Assembly (NCBI GenBank): GCA_016180855.1
Contig: JACPAL010000017.1
Span: forward strand, 1-49,849
Direction of reading: 5' to 3'
Length of the DNA: 49,849 nucleotides
Source of the DNA: Deltaproteobacteria bacterium
GTDB taxonomy: Bacteria > UBA10199 > JACPAL01
Positions 35,671 to 44,928 of this stretch are shown here, in pieces. Below the pieces are notes generated by a model. It was not told the DNA's origin. It saw only the letters and a list, made by a program, of their open reading frames with translations, and ran no database searches. Made by a program: the position numbers and the translations under genes. Position 1 is the first letter of the stretch. The number at the start of each line of letters is the position of its first letter.

Positions 35671-36314
35671 GCCACATTTTGAAGATCGATTCTGAGAACC
35701 CTGACGAATCACTCGTCCGTGAGGCAGTCGGGATGATCCGTGAGGGGGCGATCTGTGCCTACCCGACAGAGACTTTTTATGGGCTGGGGGTTGATATCTC
35801 CAACGAGGCGGCGATCAAACGTCTTTTCGATTTCAAGAGGCGTGATTATGGAAATCCGATTGCCGTGATTGTCTCCGATCGTACCATGTTGGCGAATTAT
35901 GTTCGCGAGATCCCTGAGAAGGCGCTACTCTTGATCGATCTCTTTTGGCCCGGACCCCTGACGATCCTTTTTCGGACGAATGGGAAGATCTCGGATCAAC
36001 TGACAACCAACACCGGCAAGATTGGAATCCGCATCTCTTCCCATCCTGTGGCAACAGCGATCGTGCGTACCCTCGGCAGGCCACTTTCCACCACGTCAGC
36101 CAATCTCTCTGGCTTTCCGCCGTCAACGCATCCGAAGCATATTCGGAACTACTTTGGTGAAAAGATTGATTTGATAATTGATGGAGGAGAACTCCCCCCC
36201 TCAAACGGCTCGACCGTTGTGGATGTCACCGAGGAGAAACTGTCCGTTATTCGTGAGGGAGTCATTCCTGTCGAAATGATCTTCAAGCATTTTGAAAATG
36301 AGGAGGCGGTTTGA
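35667..36314 (+). CDS. tsaC: Threonylcarbamoyl-AMP synthase (TsaC/YrdC family)
   Basis: 215 residues. YrdC-like domain that makes threonylcarbamoyl-AMP for tRNA t6A. The substrate pocket signature is present: YPTETFYGLG, FKRRDYGNPIAVIV, LFWPGPLTILF and STTSANLSG. It ends shortly after the domain, without a Sua5 extension. ATGA overlaps with purE, and TTGA with the next gene. Confidence 0.93.
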   Translation: MSHILKIDSENPDESLVREAVGMIREGAICAYPTETFYGLGVDISNEAAIKRLFDFKRRDYGNPIAVIVSDRTMLANYVREIPEKALLLIDLFWPGPLTILFRTNGKISDQLTTNTGKIGIRISSHPVATAIVRTLGRPLSTTSANLSGFPPSTHPKHIRNYFGEKIDLIIDGGELPPSNGSTVVDVTEEKLSVIREGVIPVEMIFKHFENEEAV

Positions 36315-37630
36315 AAACAACTTTGCCGGTGGAGGGGGCGACGCGAGCCCCTAAGATTGTCCCGTTTCGCGGGCTTCTTTATCATCAGGAGAAGGCAGGG
36401 GATCCCTCCCGGTTTGTTGCCCCTCCTTATGACGTGATCTCTCCGACACAACAGGAGCGTCTTTACGCAAGAGACCCTCACAATGTTGTTCGCCTCATTT
36501 TGGGGAAGCAACATCCGGAGGACACCGAACAGGAGAACCGCTACACCCGTGCGGCGGCCGATCTCAAAAAATGGATCCAAGAAGGGGTTTTGGTTCGGGA
36601 CGAGAAGCCGGCTCTTTACCTCTATGAGCAGGAATTTGTCCTACAGGGGAAGAAGCGAAAGAGGAGGGGTCTGATCACCCTCCGGAGGCTCGAGGATTTT
36701 GGGCAGTCGATCCATCGACACGAAAAGACCCTGGAAGGACCCAAGCGGGATCGGTTTCAGCTCATCACCCATTGTCATGCCAACTTAAGTCCCATCTTTT
36801 CCCTCTATGAGGATCCGCAAAAAGAGGTCGTTTCCCTGCTGGATCCCCATTACAAGACCGCTCCGTTTTTGGAGGTGGTGGACGATGACCAGACTTTTCA
36901 CCGTCTCTGGCGGCTTACTGAGTCGGCCCTTCTGAAAAAAGTTTCGGAGAGACTTGCCGCGAAAGGGATGTTCATTGCCGATGGACATCATCGCTACGAA
37001 ATTGGGCTTGCTTACCGGGATTGGATGAAAAAAAAATATCCGGAGGCAGGCGATCAAGCCCCCTTTTACTACATCATGATGTTTTGTGCCGAGATCTCTG
37101 ATCCGGGCCTTATTATTCTTCCAACGCATCGACTGGTTCTTCGTCCGAACCTTGATTCCACCACCCTCATTTCAAGGCTCCGGGAGAGGTTCAAAGTTCA
37201 TTCCTTTTCAAAAGAGCGCCTCGGCCTTTTTTTACAGGACTTCGGAGCAAAGGCCGATCGTCGCGGATTCGGAGTTGTTTTGGGACAAGAAGCGACCCCC
37301 TACCATTTTATAGAACTGCCGCCTTCCGATCTTCTTGACGTCCAGTCGGTCCATCAATCGGTTTTGAGAGAGATCCTGGGCTTTACCGAGGAGGATGAAA
37401 AGAATCCGGAACGGATTGCCTATGTTAAGGATCAGCAGGAACTGCTCTCCCTCGTGGAGAGAGAGCCGGACGATTTTGGGATTCTCCTTTCAGCCCCCTC
37501 TCCAGCGGAGGTGTTTCGAGTGGCCCAAAAAGGAACGGTTCTTCCTCCCAAAAGCACCTATTTTTTTCCAAAGCTTCTTTCGGGGCTCGTTTTTAATCCG
37601 ATTGATCCGGAGGAAGAGGTCATAATCTGA
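36311..37630 (+). CDS. DUF1015 family protein
   Basis: 439 residues from a TTG start that overlaps the tsaC stop (TTGA), with AGGAGG 4-5 bases upstream. Family features: PFRGLLYHQEKAGD near the start, RFVAPPYDVISPTQQE, RRGLITLRRLEDFG, and DGHHRYEIGLAY near residue 224. The biochemical role of DUF1015 is not established. Its 3' end overlaps the convergent DUF721 gene by 73 bp. Confidence 0.88.
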   Translation: MKTTLPVEGATRAPKIVPFRGLLYHQEKAGDPSRFVAPPYDVISPTQQERLYARDPHNVVRLILGKQHPEDTEQENRYTRAAADLKKWIQEGVLVRDEKPALYLYEQEFVLQGKKRKRRGLITLRRLEDFGQSIHRHEKTLEGPKRDRFQLITHCHANLSPIFSLYEDPQKEVVSLLDPHYKTAPFLEVVDDDQTFHRLWRLTESALLKKVSERLAAKGMFIADGHHRYEIGLAYRDWMKKKYPEAGDQAPFYYIMMFCAEISDPGLIILPTHRLVLRPNLDSTTLISRLRERFKVHSFSKERLGLFLQDFGAKADRRGFGVVLGQEATPYHFIELPPSDLLDVQSVHQSVLREILGFTEEDEKNPERIAYVKDQQELLSLVEREPDDFGILLSAPSPAEVFRVAQKGTVLPPKSTYFFPKLLSGLVFNPIDPEEEVII

Positions 37631-37920
37631 AAGCGGAGTTCAGAAACCTTGAGTGAGGGGATCTCTTTTTTGATCCGTTCGATCAAGGTCGATTGCAGAA
37701 AGATCAGTTCATTGGCGAGTGTTGAATGGACCACTCCGATTTTTAATTTACCTTCTTTGATCGAGAGGGGACGGGTCTGTCGGGCAAGCGGCGCCCCCAC
37801 AATTTGCTCCCAAAGGTCGTCGAGGGACCAAATAATTGACTTTTGATCAGGCACTGTTTGATGCATGGCATTGGGTAGAATCTCCTTGATTGACAACAAC
37901 TTGGGAAGCCTTTTTCGCAT
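37558..37920 (-). CDS. DUF721 (DciA-like) family protein
   Basis: 120 residues from the ATG at 37920. LDDLWEQIVGAPLARQTRPLS and GKLKIGVVHSTLANELIFLQ are typical of DUF721 proteins, small KH-like nucleic-acid-binding proteins; the related DciA loads the replicative helicase in many bacteria. The C-terminal 24 residues overlap the DUF1015 gene. The start region is shared with a candidate dksA promoter on the other strand. Whether it is a true DciA is inferred. Confidence 0.8.
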   Translation of the reverse strand: MRKRLPKLLSIKEILPNAMHQTVPDQKSIIWSLDDLWEQIVGAPLARQTRPLSIKEGKLKIGVVHSTLANELIFLQSTLIERIKKEIPSLKVSELRFQIMTSSSGSIGLKTSPERSFGKK

Positions 37921-37948
37921 TGACAAGGGAGAGTAAAATACAGATACT
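37920..37948 (+). promoter_or_regulatory. Candidate sigma-70 promoter for dksA
   Basis: A perfect -35 TTGACA (37920-37925) is followed after 17 bases by GATACT (37943-37948, 4 of 6 consensus). The predicted start is about 9 nt before the ATG at 37964, with CGGGAG as ribosome site. Confidence 0.5.
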
Positions 37949-37963
37949 TCCGGGAGTCAATCT

Positions 37964-38329
37964 ATGAACAAAAAAGAACTTAAACGGTTCAAGGAGATCT
38001 TGCAGGAGCGCCAGAATGAGCTTCGCAAGATGGCTGAATCAACAAAAGATCAGGGGATCGGTTTCTCGACGGACGATCTTGCGGATGAGGTTGATCTCGC
38101 CTCCTCGGAGTCGGATCAATCAATGGTTCTCCGTCTTCGTGATCGTGAGAGGGTCCTCTTCAAAAAGATTGAAAAGGCGCTGCAGAAGATCGAGGCGGGG
38201 GAATACGGTGTCTGCGAGCGCTGCGGTGAGGATATTGGCCTTAAGCGGCTCGAGGCACGTCCCGTCACGGATCTCTGTATCCGTTGTAAGGAAGAGGAAG
38301 AGCGGGTTGAGCGGACCTTCGCTGAGTAA
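37964..38329 (+). CDS. dksA: DksA/TraR-family C4 zinc-finger transcription factor
   Basis: 121 residues. Two N-terminal helices (FKEILQERQNELRKMAES) lead to the acidic tip DDLADEVDLASSESDQ, which carries the DxxDxA-like residues that act in the RNA polymerase secondary channel. The zinc finger is Cys-x2-Cys (CERCG) ... Cys-x2-Cys (CIRCKEEEER). A stringent-response partner of ppGpp in related bacteria. Standard length. Confidence 0.92.
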   Translation: MNKKELKRFKEILQERQNELRKMAESTKDQGIGFSTDDLADEVDLASSESDQSMVLRLRDRERVLFKKIEKALQKIEAGEYGVCERCGEDIGLKRLEARPVTDLCIRCKEEEERVERTFAE

Positions 38330-38334
38330 TTTTT

Positions 38335-40224
38335 TTAAGTCTCATTCAAAAGAAGAGAAGGCCAACTATGGGATGGGCTGTTTCCCTTTGGGGGGCGTGA
38401 AATCGGCAAGTAGAGCTGTTCTTTGGCCCGTGTCAGGGCAACATATAGGAGCCTCTTCGATTCTTCCTGTTCCGCCGCCTTCTCCTGCAATTCGGAACCG
38501 ACATACTCCTCTGATTTTTCGAGTTTATTCTTGAGACCGTTCTCCTCGTTACTCCTTTCTTTGAAGAAAATCTTTCCATCCGCCCTTTTTAGGTACGGGA
38601 GGTGGGAGTTGGTAGGGCGGGCCCCCAGGTCACAAAGAAAAACAATCGGAAATTCGAGTCCTTTGGCTGAATGAACCGTCATGAGCCGGACCGCGTCACG
38701 GCGAGACTCCTTGTCGGGAGAGGGGATTTGGACCTTTTCTTGGCGAAACAGATCTACGGTTTCGAGGAGTCCCTTGAGGTCTGGTGAGTCAAGCCGGTTT
38801 AACTCCAAAAGCCATTCCTGAAACCGTTCCAGGTTGTTTTTGGCTGTGGAATCCCCTTCGTAAAGACCAGTCAGTTGTTTAAAGAGATTGGGGAGCCATT
38901 TTGTGAGCCCCTCTTCCGGGAGAGAAAGGGAGAGATTCCTTAAGGGGGTACTTTCAAGGCCTAGCAGGAGATAGGGATCCGAACGGTTTAGAAGATGTTT
39001 CATGGCAAACAGGGCGGCGATACTCTCCGGCTGATCCAGAAGAGACTCCCCTTTATCAGTCAGAAATGGAATCTTCCGGGAGTTGAGTTCCTCTTCATAA
39101 GACCTCATGGCGAGACGGGTTCTGAAGAGAAGGACAATCTCGTGCCAGGCGTTTTTTTCACGAAGCAGGAGGATTTTTTCCGCAACCGTCATGGCCTCCG
39201 CCTTGCGTTGTTCTTCGGCGTTTTTTTGGGAGTTGATTTCAAGGTATTCAACCTTCGCCATCTGGTTTGAAGGGCGGGTGGCGATGATCGGACGATGAAA
39301 ATCCGGGAAGAGTTTGGGAGAGATTCCGTTGACGTAATCGATCAGCTCCGGTCGGGAACGAAAATTCGAATCGAGATAAAAAACCTTTCCCCCTTTTTTT
39401 TGGAGGTTTTCCGTCTGGCGCAAAAAAAGTTCCGGGACGGCACCCCGAAAACGGTAGATTGATTGACGTGGATCTCCGACAAAAACAAGATGGTTCTGTG
39501 TCGGATCATGAAGCCTATCCGCCATTTCATTCTGGGCAAGGCTCGTATCCTGAAACTCATCGATCAATATCCAGCGGATCTCTTGTTGGATCGATTTTTG
39601 AATGGAGCGATCCCGCAGGAGTTGAAGTCCCCATCGTTCGAGATCCTTAAAATCCATGAGGTTTCGTTCCCGTTTCTTTGTCTCATAGGCCTCATGGAGT
39701 CTCTGCAGAACCGCCTCGCCATCGGTCTCCGCAAAGTGGAGTTCCTTTGTCAGCAATTCCATTGCCATTTTGGTTGATGTTGAAATTCCGAACCTCTCAA
39801 CCCACTGGGTTATCTTCTTCTCCCCCTGCTGCAGTGCTTCTTGAATCGTTATGTGACAGGTTTTAAGCCTGAGAAGGTAGGCGATCGCCTCATCGATAAT
39901 TTCAAAATCTGTTTTAAGATGAAGACGATTGCCGTGACGACGAAGAAGAGAGGCGAGATAGGAATGCATTGTCCCAATCGGCATTCTCTCAAGCTGTTCC
40001 AACGTCCTCTTCAACCGGGAAGAGAGGCGCCCTTTGAGCTCGGCTGCGGCCTTCTCGGTAAACGTCATGACAATAATTTGATCTAAAGGGATTTTTTTCT
40101 GCTCGTAGAGATAGGCGACCTTACGGACGAGGACCTCGGTCTTTCCGGAGCCGGGGGCGGCAATGATCACGGAGTCGCCCGGGTATACAACCGCCTCTTG
40201 TTGCTCCGTTGTCAGAGTGATCAT
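38335..40224 (-). CDS. UvrD/Rep-like superfamily 1 DNA helicase
   Basis: 629 residues. Q-motif region LTTEQQEAVVYPG, Walker A APGSGKT (residues 23-29), VMTFTEKAAAELKGRL, DEFQDTSLAQ (Walker B), VGDPRQSIYRFRG, VLLFRTR, TVHSAKGLEFPIVFL and LLYVALTRAKEQLYL are in the correct order for SF1A helicases. Shorter than typical UvrD, and no C-terminal nuclease domain is present, so not AddA. It likely acts in repair. It ends 5 bp from the dksA stop. Confidence 0.93.
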   Translation of the reverse strand: MITLTTEQQEAVVYPGDSVIIAAPGSGKTEVLVRKVAYLYEQKKIPLDQIIVMTFTEKAAAELKGRLSSRLKRTLEQLERMPIGTMHSYLASLLRRHGNRLHLKTDFEIIDEAIAYLLRLKTCHITIQEALQQGEKKITQWVERFGISTSTKMAMELLTKELHFAETDGEAVLQRLHEAYETKKRERNLMDFKDLERWGLQLLRDRSIQKSIQQEIRWILIDEFQDTSLAQNEMADRLHDPTQNHLVFVGDPRQSIYRFRGAVPELFLRQTENLQKKGGKVFYLDSNFRSRPELIDYVNGISPKLFPDFHRPIIATRPSNQMAKVEYLEINSQKNAEEQRKAEAMTVAEKILLLREKNAWHEIVLLFRTRLAMRSYEEELNSRKIPFLTDKGESLLDQPESIAALFAMKHLLNRSDPYLLLGLESTPLRNLSLSLPEEGLTKWLPNLFKQLTGLYEGDSTAKNNLERFQEWLLELNRLDSPDLKGLLETVDLFRQEKVQIPSPDKESRRDAVRLMTVHSAKGLEFPIVFLCDLGARPTNSHLPYLKRADGKIFFKERSNEENGLKNKLEKSEEYVGSELQEKAAEQEESKRLLYVALTRAKEQLYLPISRPPKGNSPSHSWPSLLLNET

Positions 40225-40254
40225 TTTTCAACACACCCATCATGGGAAATAAGC

Positions 40255-42945
40255 CTATCGTGCAATGCTGATAACCTTAATGTCAAACGGGCTTGACCCC
40301 GCCGAAAATGGGGATCCGGAAATAGCGGTCAAGGCGCCGGTCGAGCTGTTGACAGTAAAGCCTGAAATATTGTTGCTTCCCGGATTCACAACATAGAGGA
40401 ATTTGCCGGTCGGATCAAGCCTGACTCGCGTTGGTGTTGTGCCTCCTACCGCATAGGTGCTGATTTGTGTCAGGAAACCGTTTGAGGTGTTGATTGCAAA
40501 GGCGCGAAGGCCGTTGCTATCGTTGGTGTCGACGGTGTAAAGAAATTTACCGGTTGGGTCGATGGTTATATCACTGAGGCCCGCATTATCACCCAGATCA
40601 AGGTACTTTTCATTCGGAAGCTCTGAAGGGGAGAGATCGAGTTGATTGAGGGCGCCTGTAGAGGCATTGACTGAAAAACCCCAAATGGTACTGGTGCCAT
40701 CATCAACAGCATAGAGAAAGTTGCCATCTGGTGTTATCGCCATGCCTCGTAGCGACATGACGTTGAGCGGATAGGGTGAACCGAAATATCGCGTCAAGGC
40801 ACCCGTTGAGGAATTAATCTCAAAAATGGAGATATTTCCATCGTCATAGTTTGATACATAGAGAAACTTTCCATTCGGATGAACCACAGGCTCATAGGGG
40901 CTGTCGCATGTCGGCGAGTCCACAAAAGGAGAACCCGAGATCGGTGTTAAGGCGCAGGTTGTTCCGTTAATGCTGTAACCGGAGATATCGTCAGAGACAT
41001 AATTTAACATATACAAAAAACTGCCGTTGGGAGTAACGGCGGAGCTCCATGGTGTTGTCCCTGTACTTGCCGATGACCCCTCCTCGAGGGCACCGGTCGA
41101 AGCAGTAATTGGCTTGATCAAGACCGAGCTGTTGTTCTGGTTGTTGACGTAGAGACATTGACTATTCGGAGTGATCGCTATCCTTTGGGGCACGGAACCG
41201 GCTCCGAAGGGAGAGCTGCTCAACGCGGTGAGGGCCCCTGTTGTCGCGTCCAAGCGGTATGCAGAAATATTATTACCCATTACGTTCGGTGCATAGGCAA
41301 AATAGAACGTATCGACTTGATTGTCATTCTGCTGTTGGACCCCCACCCCCCCGGCCGTATAGCTTCCCCCACAGCTTTCCAGGGTACCTCCACGGCCAAG
41401 ACAACTCCGAAACGAGGTGTTTTCCCCGACGTTTTCAAAATCACTCTCAAGAACCCCACCCAGAGATGCAAAATTAGCTGAATCAGGATCAAAGGTCCCC
41501 CTCTCGAGTCCCTCCTCGACGTATTGATCAAAATAGCTCAGCTTATCCAGATCGAGTTCTCCATTCTCCTTGAGCATCCCGTTCCAACCTCCTACGGAAT
41601 TGACAAGGCCTTCGAGTGACATGCCCCAATCTCTCCTCTGGTCCGGTGTCAGTGAGGCATCGATTCCGTTCATAAGGGTATAGAGCCCTTCAATTGGGGC
41701 GTCTGCTAGTTTACCATCACCTGCAAAGTAGAGATCAAAACTGTCGACGCCTTCGAGGAAGGCGGCAATCCCCTCCGGGGCATCCTGAAGGAGATCAAAT
41801 TCTCCTGCATTCTGGTATTGTTCAACCAATCCAAGAAAGACCTTCATCCCCGTCCTCGAAAATGTCTTCTCGAGTGTCGTTGGGCTTGAGGAGGCAAGAA
41901 TAACTCCGATGAGCGACTCGGTATAATTGAAGTTAGCTGAACTCTTGATAGAATCGCAGGCACTCCCGGAAGCGGTTGTCAAGGCGCTGAAACTCGAAAC
42001 TGCCTCGACCCCGACATCGCTGGCCAGCTGAGTCCCAATAACCTCCTCCAAACCCTCCATGGCCTCTGCAGAATTCGAGTATCCGGAGGTACAGGCGGAG
42101 GCGTCCATTCCTGTTGTTGAAGAGGCAGCGGCACAGAGCTGTGAAATGGCGTTATTCGACAGCTCTCCAGAGAGGGCCTTCTTTATGACGCCAGACCAGC
42201 TCGAGTATCCCAAGCCGGCAGGTGTCACAGAGCCTCGGGCCATGACCCCCTGGATCATATCTTTCATAAGCCCCATATCATCCTGGAGTCCCTCACCAGT
42301 TCGATCCCCCTGATCTGAGGCGGTTTCCATGGCACGAAAATAACAGGCAGGGTCGAGAGAGGAGGCTGGTGTGCGGCAATCACCTCCCCAATCACACCCG
42401 ATCTTTTTTTGAAGTGCCGCGGAGGCAAGTGTTGTCTCGATATCGGCTGTCCCGAGCGAAATCTGGCTGGTGTTTCCCTCCGTAATAGTCGCTTCGACAT
42501 ACGTTTCAATCTGAATTGTCCCTGTCTCATTGGTGGCAACGAGGATCAGTGAAGTTGTCCAGGTTGTGCCGGTGATTCCGCTTGGTTTTAATGATGAGAG
42601 ATTTGGTGAGAGGACGAACGATCCGTTTGTAATAGCAGCAGTCCCAAGATTCGTCCCTTCGAGTGTGTAGAGGGTCCCGGTCAATCCTGAGGCGGCTGTT
42701 TGTGTCACTCCCTGTTTTGTCGGTTTACCGAGTTCAAGTCCCAGGATCGATAGTCTGCCCGAAGAACTTGTTGGAGAGTTGACAGTCGCTGTGATGGCGA
42801 CCGTTGAAGTCGTTATAGCAGCGGTGCCAGGATCTCCTATGGTGCTTGAACAGCTGACAAGAGAGGCGCAAAGCGTGATGAGGGGCCCCCAACTTAAAAA
42901 GTAAGCAAGCCGTCTCCCCACGAGTCCCCCTGGGTAGAACTTCAT
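40255..42945 (-). CDS. Lipoprotein with C-terminal seven-bladed beta-propeller (YVTN-like)
   Basis: 896 residues. Signal with lipobox LVSC (SLVSCSS). A GTG at 42921 (MGRRLAYFLSWGPLI...) with a GGGGGA ribosome site gives a more typical signal length and also fits the promoter below; the ATG at 42945 has AAGGA too close. The middle is of unknown family with scattered Cys (GCDWGGDC). The C-terminal 350 residues are seven blades sharing the patterns GKFLYVxN and STGALTxISGSPF, the lactonase/YVTN beta-propeller type. Surface or periplasmic binding protein; ligand unknown. Codirectional with the Rieske gene upstream. Confidence 0.82.
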   Translation of the reverse strand: MKFYPGGLVGRRLAYFLSWGPLITLCASLVSCSSTIGDPGTAAITTSTVAITATVNSPTSSSGRLSILGLELGKPTKQGVTQTAASGLTGTLYTLEGTNLGTAAITNGSFVLSPNLSSLKPSGITGTTWTTSLILVATNETGTIQIETYVEATITEGNTSQISLGTADIETTLASAALQKKIGCDWGGDCRTPASSLDPACYFRAMETASDQGDRTGEGLQDDMGLMKDMIQGVMARGSVTPAGLGYSSWSGVIKKALSGELSNNAISQLCAAASSTTGMDASACTSGYSNSAEAMEGLEEVIGTQLASDVGVEAVSSFSALTTASGSACDSIKSSANFNYTESLIGVILASSSPTTLEKTFSRTGMKVFLGLVEQYQNAGEFDLLQDAPEGIAAFLEGVDSFDLYFAGDGKLADAPIEGLYTLMNGIDASLTPDQRRDWGMSLEGLVNSVGGWNGMLKENGELDLDKLSYFDQYVEEGLERGTFDPDSANFASLGGVLESDFENVGENTSFRSCLGRGGTLESCGGSYTAGGVGVQQQNDNQVDTFYFAYAPNVMGNNISAYRLDATTGALTALSSSPFGAGSVPQRIAITPNSQCLYVNNQNNSSVLIKPITASTGALEEGSSASTGTTPWSSAVTPNGSFLYMLNYVSDDISGYSINGTTCALTPISGSPFVDSPTCDSPYEPVVHPNGKFLYVSNYDDGNISIFEINSSTGALTRYFGSPYPLNVMSLRGMAITPDGNFLYAVDDGTSTIWGFSVNASTGALNQLDLSPSELPNEKYLDLGDNAGLSDITIDPTGKFLYTVDTNDSNGLRAFAINTSNGFLTQISTYAVGGTTPTRVRLDPTGKFLYVVNPGSNNISGFTVNSSTGALTAISGSPFSAGSSPFDIKVISIAR

Positions 42946-42957
42946 TCCTTGTGCTGA

Positions 42958-42973
42958 AGCAATTATCGAACCA
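42958..42973 (-). promoter_or_regulatory. Candidate sigma-54 promoter for the beta-propeller lipoprotein
   Basis: On the minus strand TGGTTCGATAATTGCT matches TGGCACG-N4-TTGCW at 10 of 12 fixed positions, with the GG (42972-42971) and GC (42960-42959) 10 bases apart. The predicted start is near 42947, which favours translation from the GTG at 42921 rather than the ATG at 42945. Confidence 0.6.
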
Positions 42974-42987
42974 ACAGAATAATAATA

Positions 42988-43000
42988 TAAATATCTGATA
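42988..43000 (-). promoter_or_regulatory. IHF-consensus site upstream of the beta-propeller gene
   Basis: On the minus strand TATCAGATATTTA fits WATCARNNNNTTR completely. It is centred about 22 bp upstream of the -24 element, in an AT-rich stretch, mirroring the layout at 24518-24569. Confidence 0.45.
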
Positions 43001-43018
43001 ATGCACTACTATTTTGTT

Positions 43019-43507
43019 TTAAAAATTGAAGGAATGGGTTTGTTTTAACCCTTTTGAGCGGCCAATTTTGACACCTGTTAGCAGTCTGTTGACAAAGGGG
43101 TTTGAAAGGATGTTGAGAAAGGTCCCAGATACGAGGCAGGCTGCTGAGGCGCGACGCAGGCGTACTTGCCGGTACGTAAGACAGAGACCGGTTTTGATAT
43201 TGAATCTCCAGTTGTGCGAGGCACAGGTGACTGTTTCACCTCGGACCATGCCTTTGGAGAGCGGATACTCGGCATGGGGGCAGGCATCCTTGATCGCATA
43301 GAACTGACCGTCAAGATTGAAAACCGCTACCCTAAAGTTATTTAATACAACGGCCCTTGCCTTGCCGGGTGGAATCTCATCAATGGTACCGACAAAAACC
43401 TTTCCCCTTGTATCCGGGCTCTTTCTGCGTTTACGGGGGACATAGTCGACACCAAACGGTCGGGGCAGATTAATGCTGTGGCCCTCGGGATCTTCTTTCT
43501 TCTTCAC
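43019..43507 (-). CDS. Rieske [2Fe-2S] protein, atypical C-terminus
   Basis: 162 residues. Cluster ligands CPHAEYPLSKG (Cys-x-His) and CASHNWRF (Cys-x2-His) bind a Rieske cluster, with FYAIKDACPH and FNIKTGLCL around them. N-terminal 35 residues are basic and unrelated. After GLCL the expected end of the Rieske fold (usually PLxxYPV) is replaced by YRQVRLRRASAACLVSGTFL, so a late frameshift or a diverged end is possible. Probably a ferredoxin-like electron carrier; no oxygenase gene is adjacent. No signal peptide. Confidence 0.75.
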   Translation of the reverse strand: MKKKEDPEGHSINLPRPFGVDYVPRKRRKSPDTRGKVFVGTIDEIPPGKARAVVLNNFRVAVFNLDGQFYAIKDACPHAEYPLSKGMVRGETVTCASHNWRFNIKTGLCLTYRQVRLRRASAACLVSGTFLNILSNPFVNRLLTGVKIGRSKGLKQTHSFNF

Positions 43508-43549
43508 TCAGCAAGAATAAACAGGCGAGAAAAAACTGGCAAGGGTCAA

Positions 43550-44815
43550 TTAATTCGCAAGAAAGAGGAGGGACCCTTTTCCATAGAAGGTGCCGGCAAC
43601 CGCCGCGGTCATGAGACAGGCAAGGGTGGCGGCAAGAAAGGAACGCATCGCAATCTGGGCGAGTGTAAGTGTCCTCTCCGGAACGAGCGCTGCTGTCCCG
43701 CCGACAAAAATGGCAACGCTGGAGAGGTGGGCAAACCCACAGAGGGCGTAGGCGGCAATCACCGCACTTCTCCCATCGTGGAGTGCCCCATGTGCCAGTA
43801 AATCGTTTAGATGTTGATAGGCCGGGATCTCCGTCAAAATCATCCGTTCGCCCAGGAGTCGGGCGATCTCCATCGCATCGGATGGGGGAACCCCAATGGC
43901 GAGGGATAACGGATAAAACGGATACGCCAGGATTGTTTCAAGGTGAATACCACCGATCGATCCGATCCCCATATTGAGAAGCCGCACCATTCCGAGAAAG
44001 GCAACAAGGAGGACGATAATTCCCATCACCAGTTTTCCTCCGGCCGTTGCCCCGTTGATAATTGCCTCCATCCAGTTTCCCTCCCGCTCATAATGGGGTT
44101 CAATCGAGGTCCCGAGTGTGATCGGTCTTTCCGTCTCCGGGAGAAGGATCTTGGACATGACAATGGAGGCGGGGGCCGAGATGAGGGAGGCGGAGATCAG
44201 GTGCCCGGCAATATTCGGAAAGTGGGATTGAAGAAGCAGGACGTAAATTCCCATCACACTGGAGGCGATTGTTGCCATGCCGGCCGTGAGAATCGTGTGA
44301 AGTTCCGATCGGGTCATCTGATTGAGGTAGGGCAGCACGGTTGTATTCGCCTCGATTCCGACAAAAATATTGCTGGTAGTACAGAGTGATTCGGCGCCGC
44401 TGATACCGAGCAGTTTAGTAAAAACCTTTGCAAACAGCTTGATGATAAACGGCATCACCCTGAAGTAATAGAGAAGACCCATAAGCGCCGAGAAGAAGAT
44501 GATCGTCGGTAACGCCTGAAAGGCGAGGATGAAGCCGGGGCTTCCTTCCGTTCCGGGCGGGAGTCCCAGAGGGCCAAACACAAATTCAATACCTGCGGAG
44601 GACGCCTCAATGATTTTGACCGTGATATGACTCAAAAAAAGAAGGGCCTGGGTCCCCGGCGGGAAGAGAAAGACAAACGCCCCCATGGAAAACTGGAGGA
44701 GGAGACCGACAACCACTAATTTCAGGTTGACCCGCCTCCGGTCGGTCGAAAAAATCCAGGCGATGAATGCGAGCAGGAAGACGCCTGAAAGGCTGACAAG
44801 ATTGTAAACTGACAT
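43550..44815 (-). CDS. Concentrative nucleoside transporter (CNT/NupC family)
   Basis: 421 residues from the ATG at 44815, which has GGAGG 7 bases upstream. Polytopic inner-membrane protein with the CNT signatures FQALPTIIFFSALMGLLYY, NIFVGIEANTTVLPYL, TRSELHTILTAGMATIASSVMGIY and LCGFAHLSSVAIFVGG. Imports nucleosides with H+ or Na+. Full length, all helices present. The gap to the Rieske gene is 42 bp. Confidence 0.93.
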   Translation of the reverse strand: MSVYNLVSLSGVFLLAFIAWIFSTDRRRVNLKLVVVGLLLQFSMGAFVFLFPPGTQALLFLSHITVKIIEASSAGIEFVFGPLGLPPGTEGSPGFILAFQALPTIIFFSALMGLLYYFRVMPFIIKLFAKVFTKLLGISGAESLCTTSNIFVGIEANTTVLPYLNQMTRSELHTILTAGMATIASSVMGIYVLLLQSHFPNIAGHLISASLISAPASIVMSKILLPETERPITLGTSIEPHYEREGNWMEAIINGATAGGKLVMGIIVLLVAFLGMVRLLNMGIGSIGGIHLETILAYPFYPLSLAIGVPPSDAMEIARLLGERMILTEIPAYQHLNDLLAHGALHDGRSAVIAAYALCGFAHLSSVAIFVGGTAALVPERTLTLAQIAMRSFLAATLACLMTAAVAGTFYGKGSLLFLAN

Positions 44816-44928
44816 CAACCCGCCTCCATATCATTTCCGCGGTTACCTGGACAAGAAAAATGCAAGAAACCGGGTAAGTTCCATTTTTGACTTTAAGAAG
44901 TTTTAGAGATAGGTTCGATCCAATTTCT

